Assembly (NCBI RefSeq): GCF_049889055.1
Contig: NZ_JBLTWO010000001.1
Coordinates: 558,001 to 622,000 of the forward strand
DNA length: 64,000 nt
DNA from: Rhizorhabdus sp049889055
GTDB lineage: Bacteria > Pseudomonadota > Alphaproteobacteria > Sphingomonadales > Sphingomonadaceae
Direction: 5' to 3'
Shown here: positions 32,760 through 40,895 of the stretch, piece by piece
Layout: each line of letters opens with the position of its first letter
Position numbering within the stretch: the first letter of the stretch is position 1
The notes under the pieces: generated by a model
The model's input: the letters and a program-made list of their open reading frames with translations, nothing else
Told to the model about the DNA's origin: nothing
The model's database searches: none
Made by a program: the position numbers and the translations under genes

Positions 32760-34002
32760 AGCGCAGCACCTCCACCGGATCGGTGCTCGCCGCCTTCCAC
32801 GCGGGATAGAGCGTCGAAAGGAAGCTGAATCCGAGCGCCATCGCGACGATCACGCCGACCTCGACCGGGTCGCTCTTCGCAGGCAATTCGGTCAGAAAGC
32901 GGATCGAGGGGTCCCAGAGATTCTGGCCGGTGACGAACTGGACGAAATTGACCACCGCCTGCCGGTAAAACAGGAACAGCGCGCCGAGGCCAAGGCCCGC
33001 GCCGGTTCCGAGCACCCCGATTATGGTGCCGACGGTCATGAAGATCTTCATCAGCGCGCCGCGCGAGGCGCCCATCGTGCGCAGGATCGCGATGTCACGC
33101 CGCTTGGCCCGCACCAGCATGATCAGCGATGACAGGATGTTGAACACCGCCACCAGGATGATCAGCGAAAGCACGACGAACATCGTCACCCGCTCGACCG
33201 CCAGCGCCTCGAACAGCGACTTGTTGAGGTCGCGCCAGTCGCTCAGCTGCCCGACGCGGACGACCTCGTCCCTGAGCGGCGCCAGGATCTGCCCGACCTT
33301 GTCGGCATCGACGGTCTGGATCTCGATCATGCCGACCGCATCGCCGAGCATCAGCAACGTCTGCGCATCGCCCATCGGCATGACCACGAACGCCTTGTCA
33401 TAGTCGTAGACCCCGACTTCGAAGATCGCGGCGACCTCGTAGGAGACGATGCGCGGCACCGTGCCGAAGGGGGTCGACTGCCCCTGCGGGCTGATCAGGC
33501 TGATCTGGCTGCCGAGATCGGCGCCCAGTTGCTCGGCAAGGCGCGCACCGATGGCGACCCGGCTGGAGCCGGGCACCAGCGCGTCCATCGACCCGCGCAG
33601 CACCTTGCCCCGAATCACCGGGTTGCGACGGATATCCTCTACCGTCATGCCGCGGACGAGCACGCCCTCGACCCGGCCGTCATAGCTGGCCATCAGCGGC
33701 TGCTCGATCAGCGGCGTCGCCGAGGTTACCCCCGGCAGCTTGCGGGCATCGTCGGCGATGATCCGCCAGTTTGGCAGTTTGCCGCCATAGCCCTGCACCA
33801 CCGCATGGCCGTTGAGCCCGACGATCTTGTCGAACAGTTCGGCGCGAAAGCCGTTCATGACGCTCATCACCACGATCAGCGCGGCGACGCCCAGAGCGAC
33901 CGCTACGAGACTGATCGAGGCGACGAGGAAGATGAACGCCTCGCCCCGGCCCGGGAGCAGATAGCGCTTGGCGATCATCCGCTCATAGCGGTTGAGGATC
34001 AT
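32752..34002 (-). CDS. lolC: Lipoprotein-releasing ABC permease, LolC/LolE family
   Basis: 416 residues from ATG 34002 (GGGGAG upstream). Four transmembrane helices: one at about residues 25-45 (FIFLVASISLVAVALGVAALIV) followed by a periplasmic MacB-like domain, then three near the C-terminus including the FtsX segment IILVAVFNILSSLIMLV. MSVMNGFRAELFDKIVGLNGH after helix 1 is characteristic of LolC/E. Alphaproteobacteria often have one LolC/E fusion-type permease, which would be a homodimer. Neighbours are proS upstream and lolD downstream. Confidence 0.92.
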   Translation of the reverse strand: MILNRYERMIAKRYLLPGRGEAFIFLVASISLVAVALGVAALIVVMSVMNGFRAELFDKIVGLNGHAVVQGYGGKLPNWRIIADDARKLPGVTSATPLIEQPLMASYDGRVEGVLVRGMTVEDIRRNPVIRGKVLRGSMDALVPGSSRVAIGARLAEQLGADLGSQISLISPQGQSTPFGTVPRIVSYEVAAIFEVGVYDYDKAFVVMPMGDAQTLLMLGDAVGMIEIQTVDADKVGQILAPLRDEVVRVGQLSDWRDLNKSLFEALAVERVTMFVVLSLIILVAVFNILSSLIMLVRAKRRDIAILRTMGASRGALMKIFMTVGTIIGVLGTGAGLGLGALFLFYRQAVVNFVQFVTGQNLWDPSIRFLTELPAKSDPVEVGVIVAMALGFSFLSTLYPAWKAASTDPVEVLRYE

Positions 34003-34039
34003 CGCGATGCTCCCCGGCAACCGAGACCGGCGACAGGGT

Positions 34040-35353
34040 TCAACCCGTCACCTTCGCCAGCGCGTCCTCGACCGAAAGCTCGACCCGTTCGCCAGTCGCG
34101 CGGCGCTTGAGTTCGACCACGCCCTTGTCGAGCCCCTTGGGACCGATGATGATCTGCCAAGGCAGGCCGATGAGGTCCATCGTCGCGAATTTGGCGCCAC
34201 CGCGCTCGTCGCGATCGTCGTACAGCGTCTCGATGCCCGCCGCTTGGAGCTGCGCGTAGAGATCGTCCGCGGCCGCCGCGCAGCGCGCATCGTCGGCGCG
34301 CATGTTGATCAGGCCGACCTGATAGGGGGCGACCGAGTCCGGCCAGACGATGCCGGCATCGTCATGGCTGGCCTCGATGATCGCACCCATCAGGCGCGAC
34401 ACGCCGATGCCGTAGCTGCCCATCTGCGGGGTTACGGGCGAGCCGTCGGGCCCCTGCACACTCAACCCCATCGCCTGCGAATATTTGGTGCCGAAGAAGA
34501 AGATATGCCCGACCTCGATGCCGCGCGACTGCTTGAGCTTGTCGCCCGCCTCGGCCTCGCGCGCCTCGTCACGCTTCTCGTCGGTCGCGGCATAGTCGTC
34601 GGTCAAGCCGCTGACGAAGCCCTGCAGCGCGGCCGCGTTGTCGGCGTCGACGTCGAGCGAGCGCTCGGCCTCCCAGTTGGTGTGATAGAAGACCTCACTC
34701 TCGCCGGTGGGGGCAAGCACGATGAACTCGTGGCTCAGATCGCCGCCGATCGGGCCGGTGTCGGCCTGCATCGGGATCGCCGACAGGCCCAGGCGCTTGA
34801 AGGTGCGCAGATAGGCGACGAACATGCGGTTGTAGCTGTGGCGCGCGCCCTCGACGTCGAGATCGAAGCTGTAGGCGTCCTTCATCAGGAATTCGCGGCC
34901 GCGCATGACGCCGAAGCGGGGGCGGACCTCGTCGCGGAACTTCCACTGGATATTGTACAGCGTGCGGGGCAGATCACGGTAGCTTCGCGCATTGTCGCGG
35001 AAGATCGCGGTGATCACTTCCTCGGCGGTCGGGCCGAACAATATTTCCCGTTCGTGACGATCTTTGATGCGGAGCATCTCCAGACCATAGTCGTCATAGC
35101 GACCCGACTGACGCCAGAGATCGGCCGACTGGATGGTCGGCATCAGCAGTTCGATCGCACCGGCGCGGTCCTGCTCCTCACGGACGATCTGCTCGATCTT
35201 GCGGAGGACGCGATGGCCGAGCGGCAACCAGGCATAGATGCCGGCGGCAGTCTGGCGAATCATGCCCGCGCGCAGCATCAGCTTATGGCTGACGATCTGG
35301 GCGTCGGCGGGCGACTCCTTCATCACGGGGAGGAAATGGCGGGAAAGACGCAT
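34040..35353 (-). CDS. proS: Prolyl-tRNA synthetase (short, alphaproteobacterial type)
   Basis: 437 residues; this short form without the INS editing domain is normal in alphaproteobacteria. It begins MRLSRHFLPVMKESPADAQIVSHKLMLRAGMIRQTAAGIYAWLPLG, contains REEQDRAGAIELLMPTIQ (motif 1/2 area), FRDEVRPRFGVMRGREFLMKDAYSF (motif 2) and GSYGIGVSRLMGAIIE (motif 3). It ligates proline to tRNA-Pro. ATG 35353 follows GGGGAGGAAATGGCGGG. It leads the lolC-lolD run. Confidence 0.95.
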   Translation of the reverse strand: MRLSRHFLPVMKESPADAQIVSHKLMLRAGMIRQTAAGIYAWLPLGHRVLRKIEQIVREEQDRAGAIELLMPTIQSADLWRQSGRYDDYGLEMLRIKDRHEREILFGPTAEEVITAIFRDNARSYRDLPRTLYNIQWKFRDEVRPRFGVMRGREFLMKDAYSFDLDVEGARHSYNRMFVAYLRTFKRLGLSAIPMQADTGPIGGDLSHEFIVLAPTGESEVFYHTNWEAERSLDVDADNAAALQGFVSGLTDDYAATDEKRDEAREAEAGDKLKQSRGIEVGHIFFFGTKYSQAMGLSVQGPDGSPVTPQMGSYGIGVSRLMGAIIEASHDDAGIVWPDSVAPYQVGLINMRADDARCAAAADDLYAQLQAAGIETLYDDRDERGGAKFATMDLIGLPWQIIIGPKGLDKGVVELKRRATGERVELSVEDALAKVTG

Positions 35354-35556
35354 GAAGAAGCCAGCTCGCTAGAAGAGGTGCGGATGCGGCTGTCTATGCG
35401 CGACCGGGCCGCTCGGCAACCGCTTCGCGCCGAAAACTGGAGTCGTACCGGTCAGTCTCTGTTGCCGATAGAACACACCCGCCGTGTTTCGATTCCGTGA
35501 CTCTTGAAAGCCAATGACAAGGACCAAGGCGCGCTGTAGGAAAACTTCCACGGAAC

Positions 35557-35628
35557 ATGAGCAACAAAAACGGCCATGGTTCGGGGAAAAGTGAGGCTCC
35601 GCCGCCATTTAAGGGGTGGTTGGTGTAG
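35557..35628 (+). CDS. Tiny ORF (23 aa) between proS and the proline-rich gene
   Basis: ATG 35557, product starts MSNKNGHGSGKSEAPPPFKG and ends WLV. It is followed by a small hairpin (CGCCAA-GGGGG-TTGGCG, 35633-35649) and a strong terminator-like hairpin at 35666-35691. The ribosome binding site is weak (ACGGAAC). It could be a real microprotein gene or a fragment of an untranslated RNA. No function is known. Confidence 0.35.
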   Translation: MSNKNGHGSGKSEAPPPFKGWLV

Positions 35629-35665
35629 AGCCCGCCAAGGGGGTTGGCGAATAATCGTCACGCGG

Positions 35666-35700
35666 CGCCGGGATCGGAAACGATCCCGGCGTTTGCGCTT
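35666..35700 (+). terminator. Strong hairpin, GAAA tetraloop
   Basis: CGCCGGGATCG - GAAA - CGATCCCGGCG, 11 perfect pairs, then TTTGCGCTTT. It ends a short transcript unit between proS and 35783; the 429-bp gap contains this, a 5-nt-loop hairpin and the tiny ORF. Confidence 0.65.
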
Positions 35701-35782
35701 TCAGGGCGAACCGATCTGCCCGTCGCGACAGCCCGAAGGACATAGTGGCGCCCCTGCGCGTTCTCCTTCTGAGGAGAGCATC

Positions 35783-35911
35783 ATGGCCAGCCAACCACCC
35801 ATTCCGCAGGACGTCCCCCCCGAAACCCCGATCGACATTCCGGTGCCGTCGCCGACCGACCCGGATCCGGGCGCACCGAGCGACCCGGTGATTCCTGGTT
35901 TGCCGGCTTGA
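35783..35911 (+). CDS. Proline-rich 42-residue protein
   Basis: ATG 35783 follows GAGGAGAG at good spacing. The product is ASQPPIPQDVPPETPIDIPV followed by PSPTDPDPGAPSDP and a short end: nearly all Pro, Asp, Thr and Val. No hydrophobic segment or Cys. The stop codon abuts the last base of the convergent chemoreceptor gene with no gap. Such short Pro-rich proteins recur in sphingomonads; the function is unknown. Confidence 0.7.
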   Translation: MASQPPIPQDVPPETPIDIPVPSPTDPDPGAPSDPVIPGLPA

Positions 35912-37657
35912 TCAAGCCGCGCGACGGCGGAGCGCGACGGCGGAAACGGTGAACTGCGCAACGCTGCGGGTGAGGCAGCGCCCCTGCCCCAGCAGGTCGC
36001 GTGCCGCTGCGGCCGATTGCTCGACCATTGCAGCGTTTTGCTGGGTCAGCGCGTCGATCTCGCCGACCGACTTGTCGACCTGAGCCACGCGCTGCGCTTG
36101 GATCGATGAGTCCGCAGCCATCTGCTCGGCCATGCCCCGGGCTGCTTCCACACGGCCGATCACGGTCGCCAGCAGGCCGGATGCACGCTCGACGAGGGTG
36201 ACCCCCCCTGCCACGGCTTGGGTCGTGGCAGAAATCCCACCCTTGATCCGTCCGGCGGCATCGGCACAGCGTTCGGACAGGGCCCGCACTTCGTTTGCGA
36301 CCACGGCAAAGCCACGCCCCGCCTCTCCCGCGCGCGAAGCCTCGACGCCGGCATTCAGTGCAAGAAGGTTTGTCTGGAACGCAATGCCATCGATCAGGTC
36401 GACCAAGGCCTCGATGGCTTTCGACGCGTCGGCCACGCGACCGATCGCTGCGATCGCTTCGCCCACCGTCGCCTCGGCCAGTGCCACATCGTCATGGGCT
36501 CGACAAACCGCTTCGCTCACATGACTGGCCTGTCGTTGCGTCTCGATCAACGACGTCGAGATGTCCGACAAAGTGGTGGACGAAACTGCGAGTTTGGCGG
36601 CCTGATGCTCGGTGCGCTGCGCCAGATCATGCGACGCCGAATCGATCTGGACGGACGCGGTCTCAACGCTGCTCGCGGCAGTGGCGACACCCTCGATCAC
36701 GCTGGAGAGCGACTCGCAGGCATCGTTGAAGTCATGACGAAGCGCCTCGAAGCTCTCCGGAAAGGGATGTTCGATGCGAAAGGCGAGATCGCCTGCGCTC
36801 AACGCGCGAAGCGCTTCCGCCATGGCGTCAGCCATCTCCTGCTGCTCGGCGGAGGAGCGCCGAAGCTGTGCTTCCGCTGTGGCGCGCGCGATTCCTGCTT
36901 CGCGAAACTTCTCGACGGACCGCGCCATGGACCCGATCTCATCGCGGCGTTCGCGCCCCTCCAGAACGGCTTGCGCGCGCCCCTCGGCCAGGTCTCTCAT
37001 CACCGATGCCGTCCCGCTGATGGCGACAACGACACGGCGGTCGAGCCAGATAACTGCCCCGAACAAGGCGGCGAAAAACACCAAGGCGGCACCGGCCATC
37101 ACCAGCAGCGCATTGCGCAGCCGTGCCGCGACCGCCTCCGTGAGCCCATGTTGATAGTCACGGCTCTGCCCGACCAGGCGATCCACGGCGCTGCGATGGG
37201 CCGCGTAATAGGCGTCTAGCCGACTGCGGCTGACTGCTGCCATTGCTTCGTTTCCGGAGCGAAGGGCAGGGAGAAAGGACCGATCGAGTTCGGACCAGTA
37301 GCGTCCGGCGGTGGCTGTCACCGTCTCTATCGACCTGCGCAGATCCTCCGGGATATCGGCCGACTGCCAATAGGCCCTGCGCTCGCGGAAGTCCCGCTCC
37401 AGCGCAGCCATCTTGCCTGTCAGGCGCGACACCGATGCCGGGTTGCTGCTGGCGCGGCTGACCTCGAGTTGCGCTTCGATGATAAAGAGCGGGGGCGGTA
37501 GAATGTCCGCGATAAGGTCGCTAGCCTGACGGTCGGCGATATAGGATGGGCCGCCGATCCTGACCTGTTGCAGCATCAGTATCGACAGACCCACGCATGT
37601 CAGGAAAATCATGGCGAGCGCCCCCGCCCCCCATCTGCAAGTGCCACCTATCCCCAT
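35912..37657 (-). CDS. Methyl-accepting chemotaxis protein
   Basis: 581 residues. A signal-anchor helix is at about 8-30, a four-helix-bundle-like periplasmic domain (about 35-180), a second helix (LLVMAGAALVFFAALFGAV), HAMP and a second HAMP-like segment (ALSAGDLAFRIE), then the cytoplasmic signalling hairpin around FQTNLLALNAGVEASRAGE and FAVVANEVRALSERC (about 421-460). This is the canonical receptor tip contacting CheA/CheW. No CheW/CheA genes are nearby, so it is an orphan receptor. There is no CheR-binding pentapeptide at the C-terminus. Confidence 0.92.
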   Translation of the reverse strand: MGIGGTCRWGAGALAMIFLTCVGLSILMLQQVRIGGPSYIADRQASDLIADILPPPLFIIEAQLEVSRASSNPASVSRLTGKMAALERDFRERRAYWQSADIPEDLRRSIETVTATAGRYWSELDRSFLPALRSGNEAMAAVSRSRLDAYYAAHRSAVDRLVGQSRDYQHGLTEAVAARLRNALLVMAGAALVFFAALFGAVIWLDRRVVVAISGTASVMRDLAEGRAQAVLEGRERRDEIGSMARSVEKFREAGIARATAEAQLRRSSAEQQEMADAMAEALRALSAGDLAFRIEHPFPESFEALRHDFNDACESLSSVIEGVATAASSVETASVQIDSASHDLAQRTEHQAAKLAVSSTTLSDISTSLIETQRQASHVSEAVCRAHDDVALAEATVGEAIAAIGRVADASKAIEALVDLIDGIAFQTNLLALNAGVEASRAGEAGRGFAVVANEVRALSERCADAAGRIKGGISATTQAVAGGVTLVERASGLLATVIGRVEAARGMAEQMAADSSIQAQRVAQVDKSVGEIDALTQQNAAMVEQSAAAARDLLGQGRCLTRSVAQFTVSAVALRRRAA

Positions 37658-37763
37658 GACGTCTCCCCCGAGCAGCCGAAGCGCAAACTCGACGGACGTC
37701 TTACGTATTATTCCCTAAGCAATCCTTTGCGACCGAACCATGCAACAGGACCGGCCTACAGGA

Positions 37764-39398
37764 TCAGACCAGCCGGCTCTGATTCACCGCCGCTTCGATG
37801 AAGCTGCGGAACAGCGGGTGCGGGTCGAACGGCTTGCTCTTGAGCTCGGGGTGGAACTGCACGCCGACGAACCAGGGATGGTCGGGCCGCTCCACCACCT
37901 CGGGCAGTTCGCCATCGGGCGACATGCCGGAGAAGACGAGACCGCCCTTTTCGAGCTGATCGCGATAGCCTGCATTCACCTCATAGCGGTGACGGTGCCG
38001 CTCGGAGATGGTCGTGCTGCCATAAATGGATGCGGCATGGCTGTTGCCCGCCAGCACCGCGTCATAGGCGCCGAGTCGCATGGTGCCGCCCATGTCGCCA
38101 CCGGCTTCCCGCTTCTGGCGCCCGGCTTCGGTCATCCATTCGGTGATCAGGCCGACGACCGGCTCCTCGGTCGCGCCGAACTCGGTCGTCGACGCAGCCG
38201 CGATGCCGGCCGTATTCCGCGCGCCTTCGATGCAGGCCATCTGCATGCCGAGGCAGATGCCGAAATAGGGCACTCCGCGTTCACGCGCGAATCGGACGGC
38301 CGCGATCTTGCCCTCAGAGCCACGCTCGCCGAAACCGCCGGGAACGAGAATCGCATGCATCGGCTCGAGCTGGGCAGCGATCGCCGCTTCGTCCTGCTCG
38401 AACAGCTCGGCATCGATCCAGCGGATATTGACCTTCACCCGATTGGCGATGCCGCCATGGACCAGAGCCTCGTGAAGCGATTTATAGGCATCCAGCAGCC
38501 CGACATATTTGCCGACCACGCCTACCGTGACCTCGCCCTCCGGATTCTCCAGGCGATCGATGATCTCGCTCCAGCGCGACAGGTCCGGCTCACCCTGAGG
38601 TGCGATGCCGAAGGCGGCAAGCACGGCCTCGTCGAGCCCCTCGTCATGATATTGCAGCGGCACGCCATAGATGCTGCTCGCATCGAGTGCGGGAATCACC
38701 GCTTCCTTGGCAACGTTGCAGAACAGCGCGATCTTGGCGCGCTCGCCCTCGGGAAGCGGCCGATCGCACCGGCAGACCAGCACGTCGGGCTGGATCCCCA
38801 GCGAGGTCAGGTCGCGAACGCTGTGCTGCGTCGGCTTGGTCTTCAGTTCACCGGCCGCCGCGATATAGGGCACCAGCGTCAGGTGGACGAAGACCGAATT
38901 GCCGCGGCCCAGATCGTTGCGCAACTGGCGGATCGCCTCGATGAAGGGCAGCGATTCGATGTCGCCGACGGTGCCGCCGATCTCGCACAGGACGAAATCG
39001 AGATCGTCGGTGTCGGCGCGGGCGAATTCCTTGATCGCGTCGGTGACGTGCGGAATGACCTGCACGGTCGCGCCAAGATAGTCGCCGCGACGCTCCTTCT
39101 GGATGATCGTCTGATAGATTCGCCCTGAGGTGACATTGTCCGACTGCCGGCCGGGAACACCGGTAAAGCGCTCATAATGGCCAAGGTCGAGATCGGTCTC
39201 CGCCCCGTCGTCGGTCACATAGACCTCACCATGCTGGTAAGGCGACATCGTGCCGGGATCGACGTTCAGATAGGGATCGAACTTACGGATGCGGACCTTG
39301 TAGCCGCGCGCCTGGAGCAGGGCAGCAAGGCTTGCTGCCATGAGACCTTTACCAAGCGAGGAGACCACGCCGCCGGTGATGAAAATGAACCGCGCCAT
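37764..39398 (-). CDS. pyrG: CTP synthase
   Basis: 544 residues, standard length. The synthetase domain opens ARFIFITGGVVSSLGKGLMAASLAALLQARG with the P-loop-like GKG, then KFDPYLNVDPGTMSPYQHGEVYVTDDG. The glutaminase domain has VPGGFGERGSEGKIAA and PYFGICLGMQMACIEG (nucleophile Cys) and GVQFHPELKSKP (His-Glu). It converts UTP to CTP with glutamine. It is third in tpiA-secG-pyrG, a gene order typical of alphaproteobacteria. Confidence 0.97.
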   Translation of the reverse strand: MARFIFITGGVVSSLGKGLMAASLAALLQARGYKVRIRKFDPYLNVDPGTMSPYQHGEVYVTDDGAETDLDLGHYERFTGVPGRQSDNVTSGRIYQTIIQKERRGDYLGATVQVIPHVTDAIKEFARADTDDLDFVLCEIGGTVGDIESLPFIEAIRQLRNDLGRGNSVFVHLTLVPYIAAAGELKTKPTQHSVRDLTSLGIQPDVLVCRCDRPLPEGERAKIALFCNVAKEAVIPALDASSIYGVPLQYHDEGLDEAVLAAFGIAPQGEPDLSRWSEIIDRLENPEGEVTVGVVGKYVGLLDAYKSLHEALVHGGIANRVKVNIRWIDAELFEQDEAAIAAQLEPMHAILVPGGFGERGSEGKIAAVRFARERGVPYFGICLGMQMACIEGARNTAGIAAASTTEFGATEEPVVGLITEWMTEAGRQKREAGGDMGGTMRLGAYDAVLAGNSHAASIYGSTTISERHRHRYEVNAGYRDQLEKGGLVFSGMSPDGELPEVVERPDHPWFVGVQFHPELKSKPFDPHPLFRSFIEAAVNQSRLV

Positions 39399-39545
39399 GG
39401 GAGGATGGGTTTAGTCGCGCGAGGGGGCGAAGGGCAAGGTGGGCATTCCTTCTTTTCGATAAAAACTGTGGACCAATTCGACGGCCCAATCAGACGAGGC
39501 CCCCGGTGCAGGCACCGGAAGCCCTCCGCTCCAGGACATGTTGCG

Positions 39546-39911
39546 TTATTGCGGCGTTGTGCCGTTCAGGATCACGTCACCGCCCTGCGCTGCCGCGGCA
39601 GCGAGCGGATCGTCGGTCGGCGCGGCGGGCGCCGGAGCCGATGTGCCAGTCTTGCCGACGAGCGATGTGTCGACCTTCGATGGCGAACGCTCGACCGATG
39701 CCAGCGCCGCAAGCGCGATACTCAGCACCACGAAGATCGTCGCGAGAATCGCGGTCATCCGCGTCAGAAAGTCCGCTGCACCGCGTGCGCTCATCAGTCC
39801 TGCCGGGCTGCCGCCCGAGGCCAGCCCGCCGCCTTCCGAACGCTGCACGAGAATCACCCCCACGAGGGCGACGGCGACGATCAGATGGATGACGAGCAGA
39901 AAGGTGAACAT
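39546..39911 (-). CDS. secG: Preprotein translocase subunit SecG
   Basis: 121 residues. Two helices: FTFLLVIHLIVAVALVGVILVQ and FLTRMTAILATIFVVLSIALAAL, separated by QRSEGGGLASGG, the SecG cytoplasmic loop. SecG is an inner-membrane partner of SecYE that helps export. The C-terminus is an Ala/Thr/Asp-rich extension (about 45 residues), common in alphaproteobacteria. It lies between tpiA and pyrG. Confidence 0.93.
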   Translation of the reverse strand: MFTFLLVIHLIVAVALVGVILVQRSEGGGLASGGSPAGLMSARGAADFLTRMTAILATIFVVLSIALAALASVERSPSKVDTSLVGKTGTSAPAPAAPTDDPLAAAAAQGGDVILNGTTPQ

Positions 39912-39981
39912 TGCGGGCTTTCGATATCAACGTGCGGCGCATCTAGTCCATCGGCGGCGAAGGTTCAACCTTCGCCCCGAG

Positions 39982-40734
39982 TCACGCGCTGGCAGCAACT
40001 GCGCCTGCGATGATCGGCACGAACTGAGCGGCGGTCAGGCTCGCGCCACCGACCAGAGCACCGTCGACATCGGCCACGGCGAGCAACTCCCTGGCATTGT
40101 CGGGTTTCACCGATCCACCGTAGAGAATACGGACCTTGGCACCTTCGGCTGCCAACAGCGCTGTTAGCTTTGCCCTGATGGCCGCATGCATCGCCGCGAC
40201 ATCGGCGGTGGACGGCGTGCGGCCGGTTCCGATCGCCCAGACCGGCTCATAGGCGACGACGAGCGTGGCACCGGTGCCCTCGCTCGGGATCGAACCGTCG
40301 AGCTGCGACGCGACGACGGCTTCGGCCTCGCCGGCGTCGCGCTGCGCCTCGGTCTCGCCGACACAGACGATGGCAGTGAGGCCCGCCGCGATGGCGGCAC
40401 TCGCCTTGGCGCGCACCTCGGCATCGGTCTCATGCTGGTCGGCGCGCCTTTCGCTATGTCCGACGATCACCAGCTTGGCACCGGCTTCCGCCAGCATGGA
40501 TGCGCTGACGCATCCGGTGTGGGCGCCTTTTGCCTGACCATGACAGTCCTGCGCACCGATCGCGAGCTGCGGTGTCCGGGCAGCAGCGGCTGCAATCAGC
40601 GTGAAGGGCGGGCAGATCGCGACATCGACTGCGGCATGGCTCGCGGCAGCCGCCGCAATCTCATCCAGCTCGGCCAGCGCGGTGAGCGATCCGTTCATCT
40701 TCCAGTTGCCAGCGACGAGCTTGCGCAAAGCCAT
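39982..40734 (-). CDS. tpiA: Triose-phosphate isomerase
   Basis: 250 residues. Catalytic landmarks: GNWKMNG (Lys), VIVGHSERRADQHE (His), VVAYEPVWAIGTGRTPS (Glu and the flexible loop region), RILYGGSVKPDNA. It interconverts dihydroxyacetone phosphate and glyceraldehyde 3-phosphate. ATG 40734 follows GGAGGGGTAGATC. It is divergent from the PpiD-like gene across 160 bp. Confidence 0.97.
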   Translation of the reverse strand: MALRKLVAGNWKMNGSLTALAELDEIAAAAASHAAVDVAICPPFTLIAAAAARTPQLAIGAQDCHGQAKGAHTGCVSASMLAEAGAKLVIVGHSERRADQHETDAEVRAKASAAIAAGLTAIVCVGETEAQRDAGEAEAVVASQLDGSIPSEGTGATLVVAYEPVWAIGTGRTPSTADVAAMHAAIRAKLTALLAAEGAKVRILYGGSVKPDNARELLAVADVDGALVGGASLTAAQFVPIIAGAVAASA

Positions 40735-40895
40735 GATCTACCCCTCCGATATGTCGAGCGCCCCTTAAGCGGCAGGACCGCAGCACGCAACCGCGAGCGC
40801 GGCCGCGCCTGCGTCCCACAGCGGCGGACGTTGCGGAGGCCGGGAATGCCCCCTATGGCAGCGCTCATGCCAGTCACGTTCATACGGACCGCCCG

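Noticed and set aside
37740..39128. 462-codon frame opposite pyrG
   Set aside because: It is an antisense shadow of pyrG.
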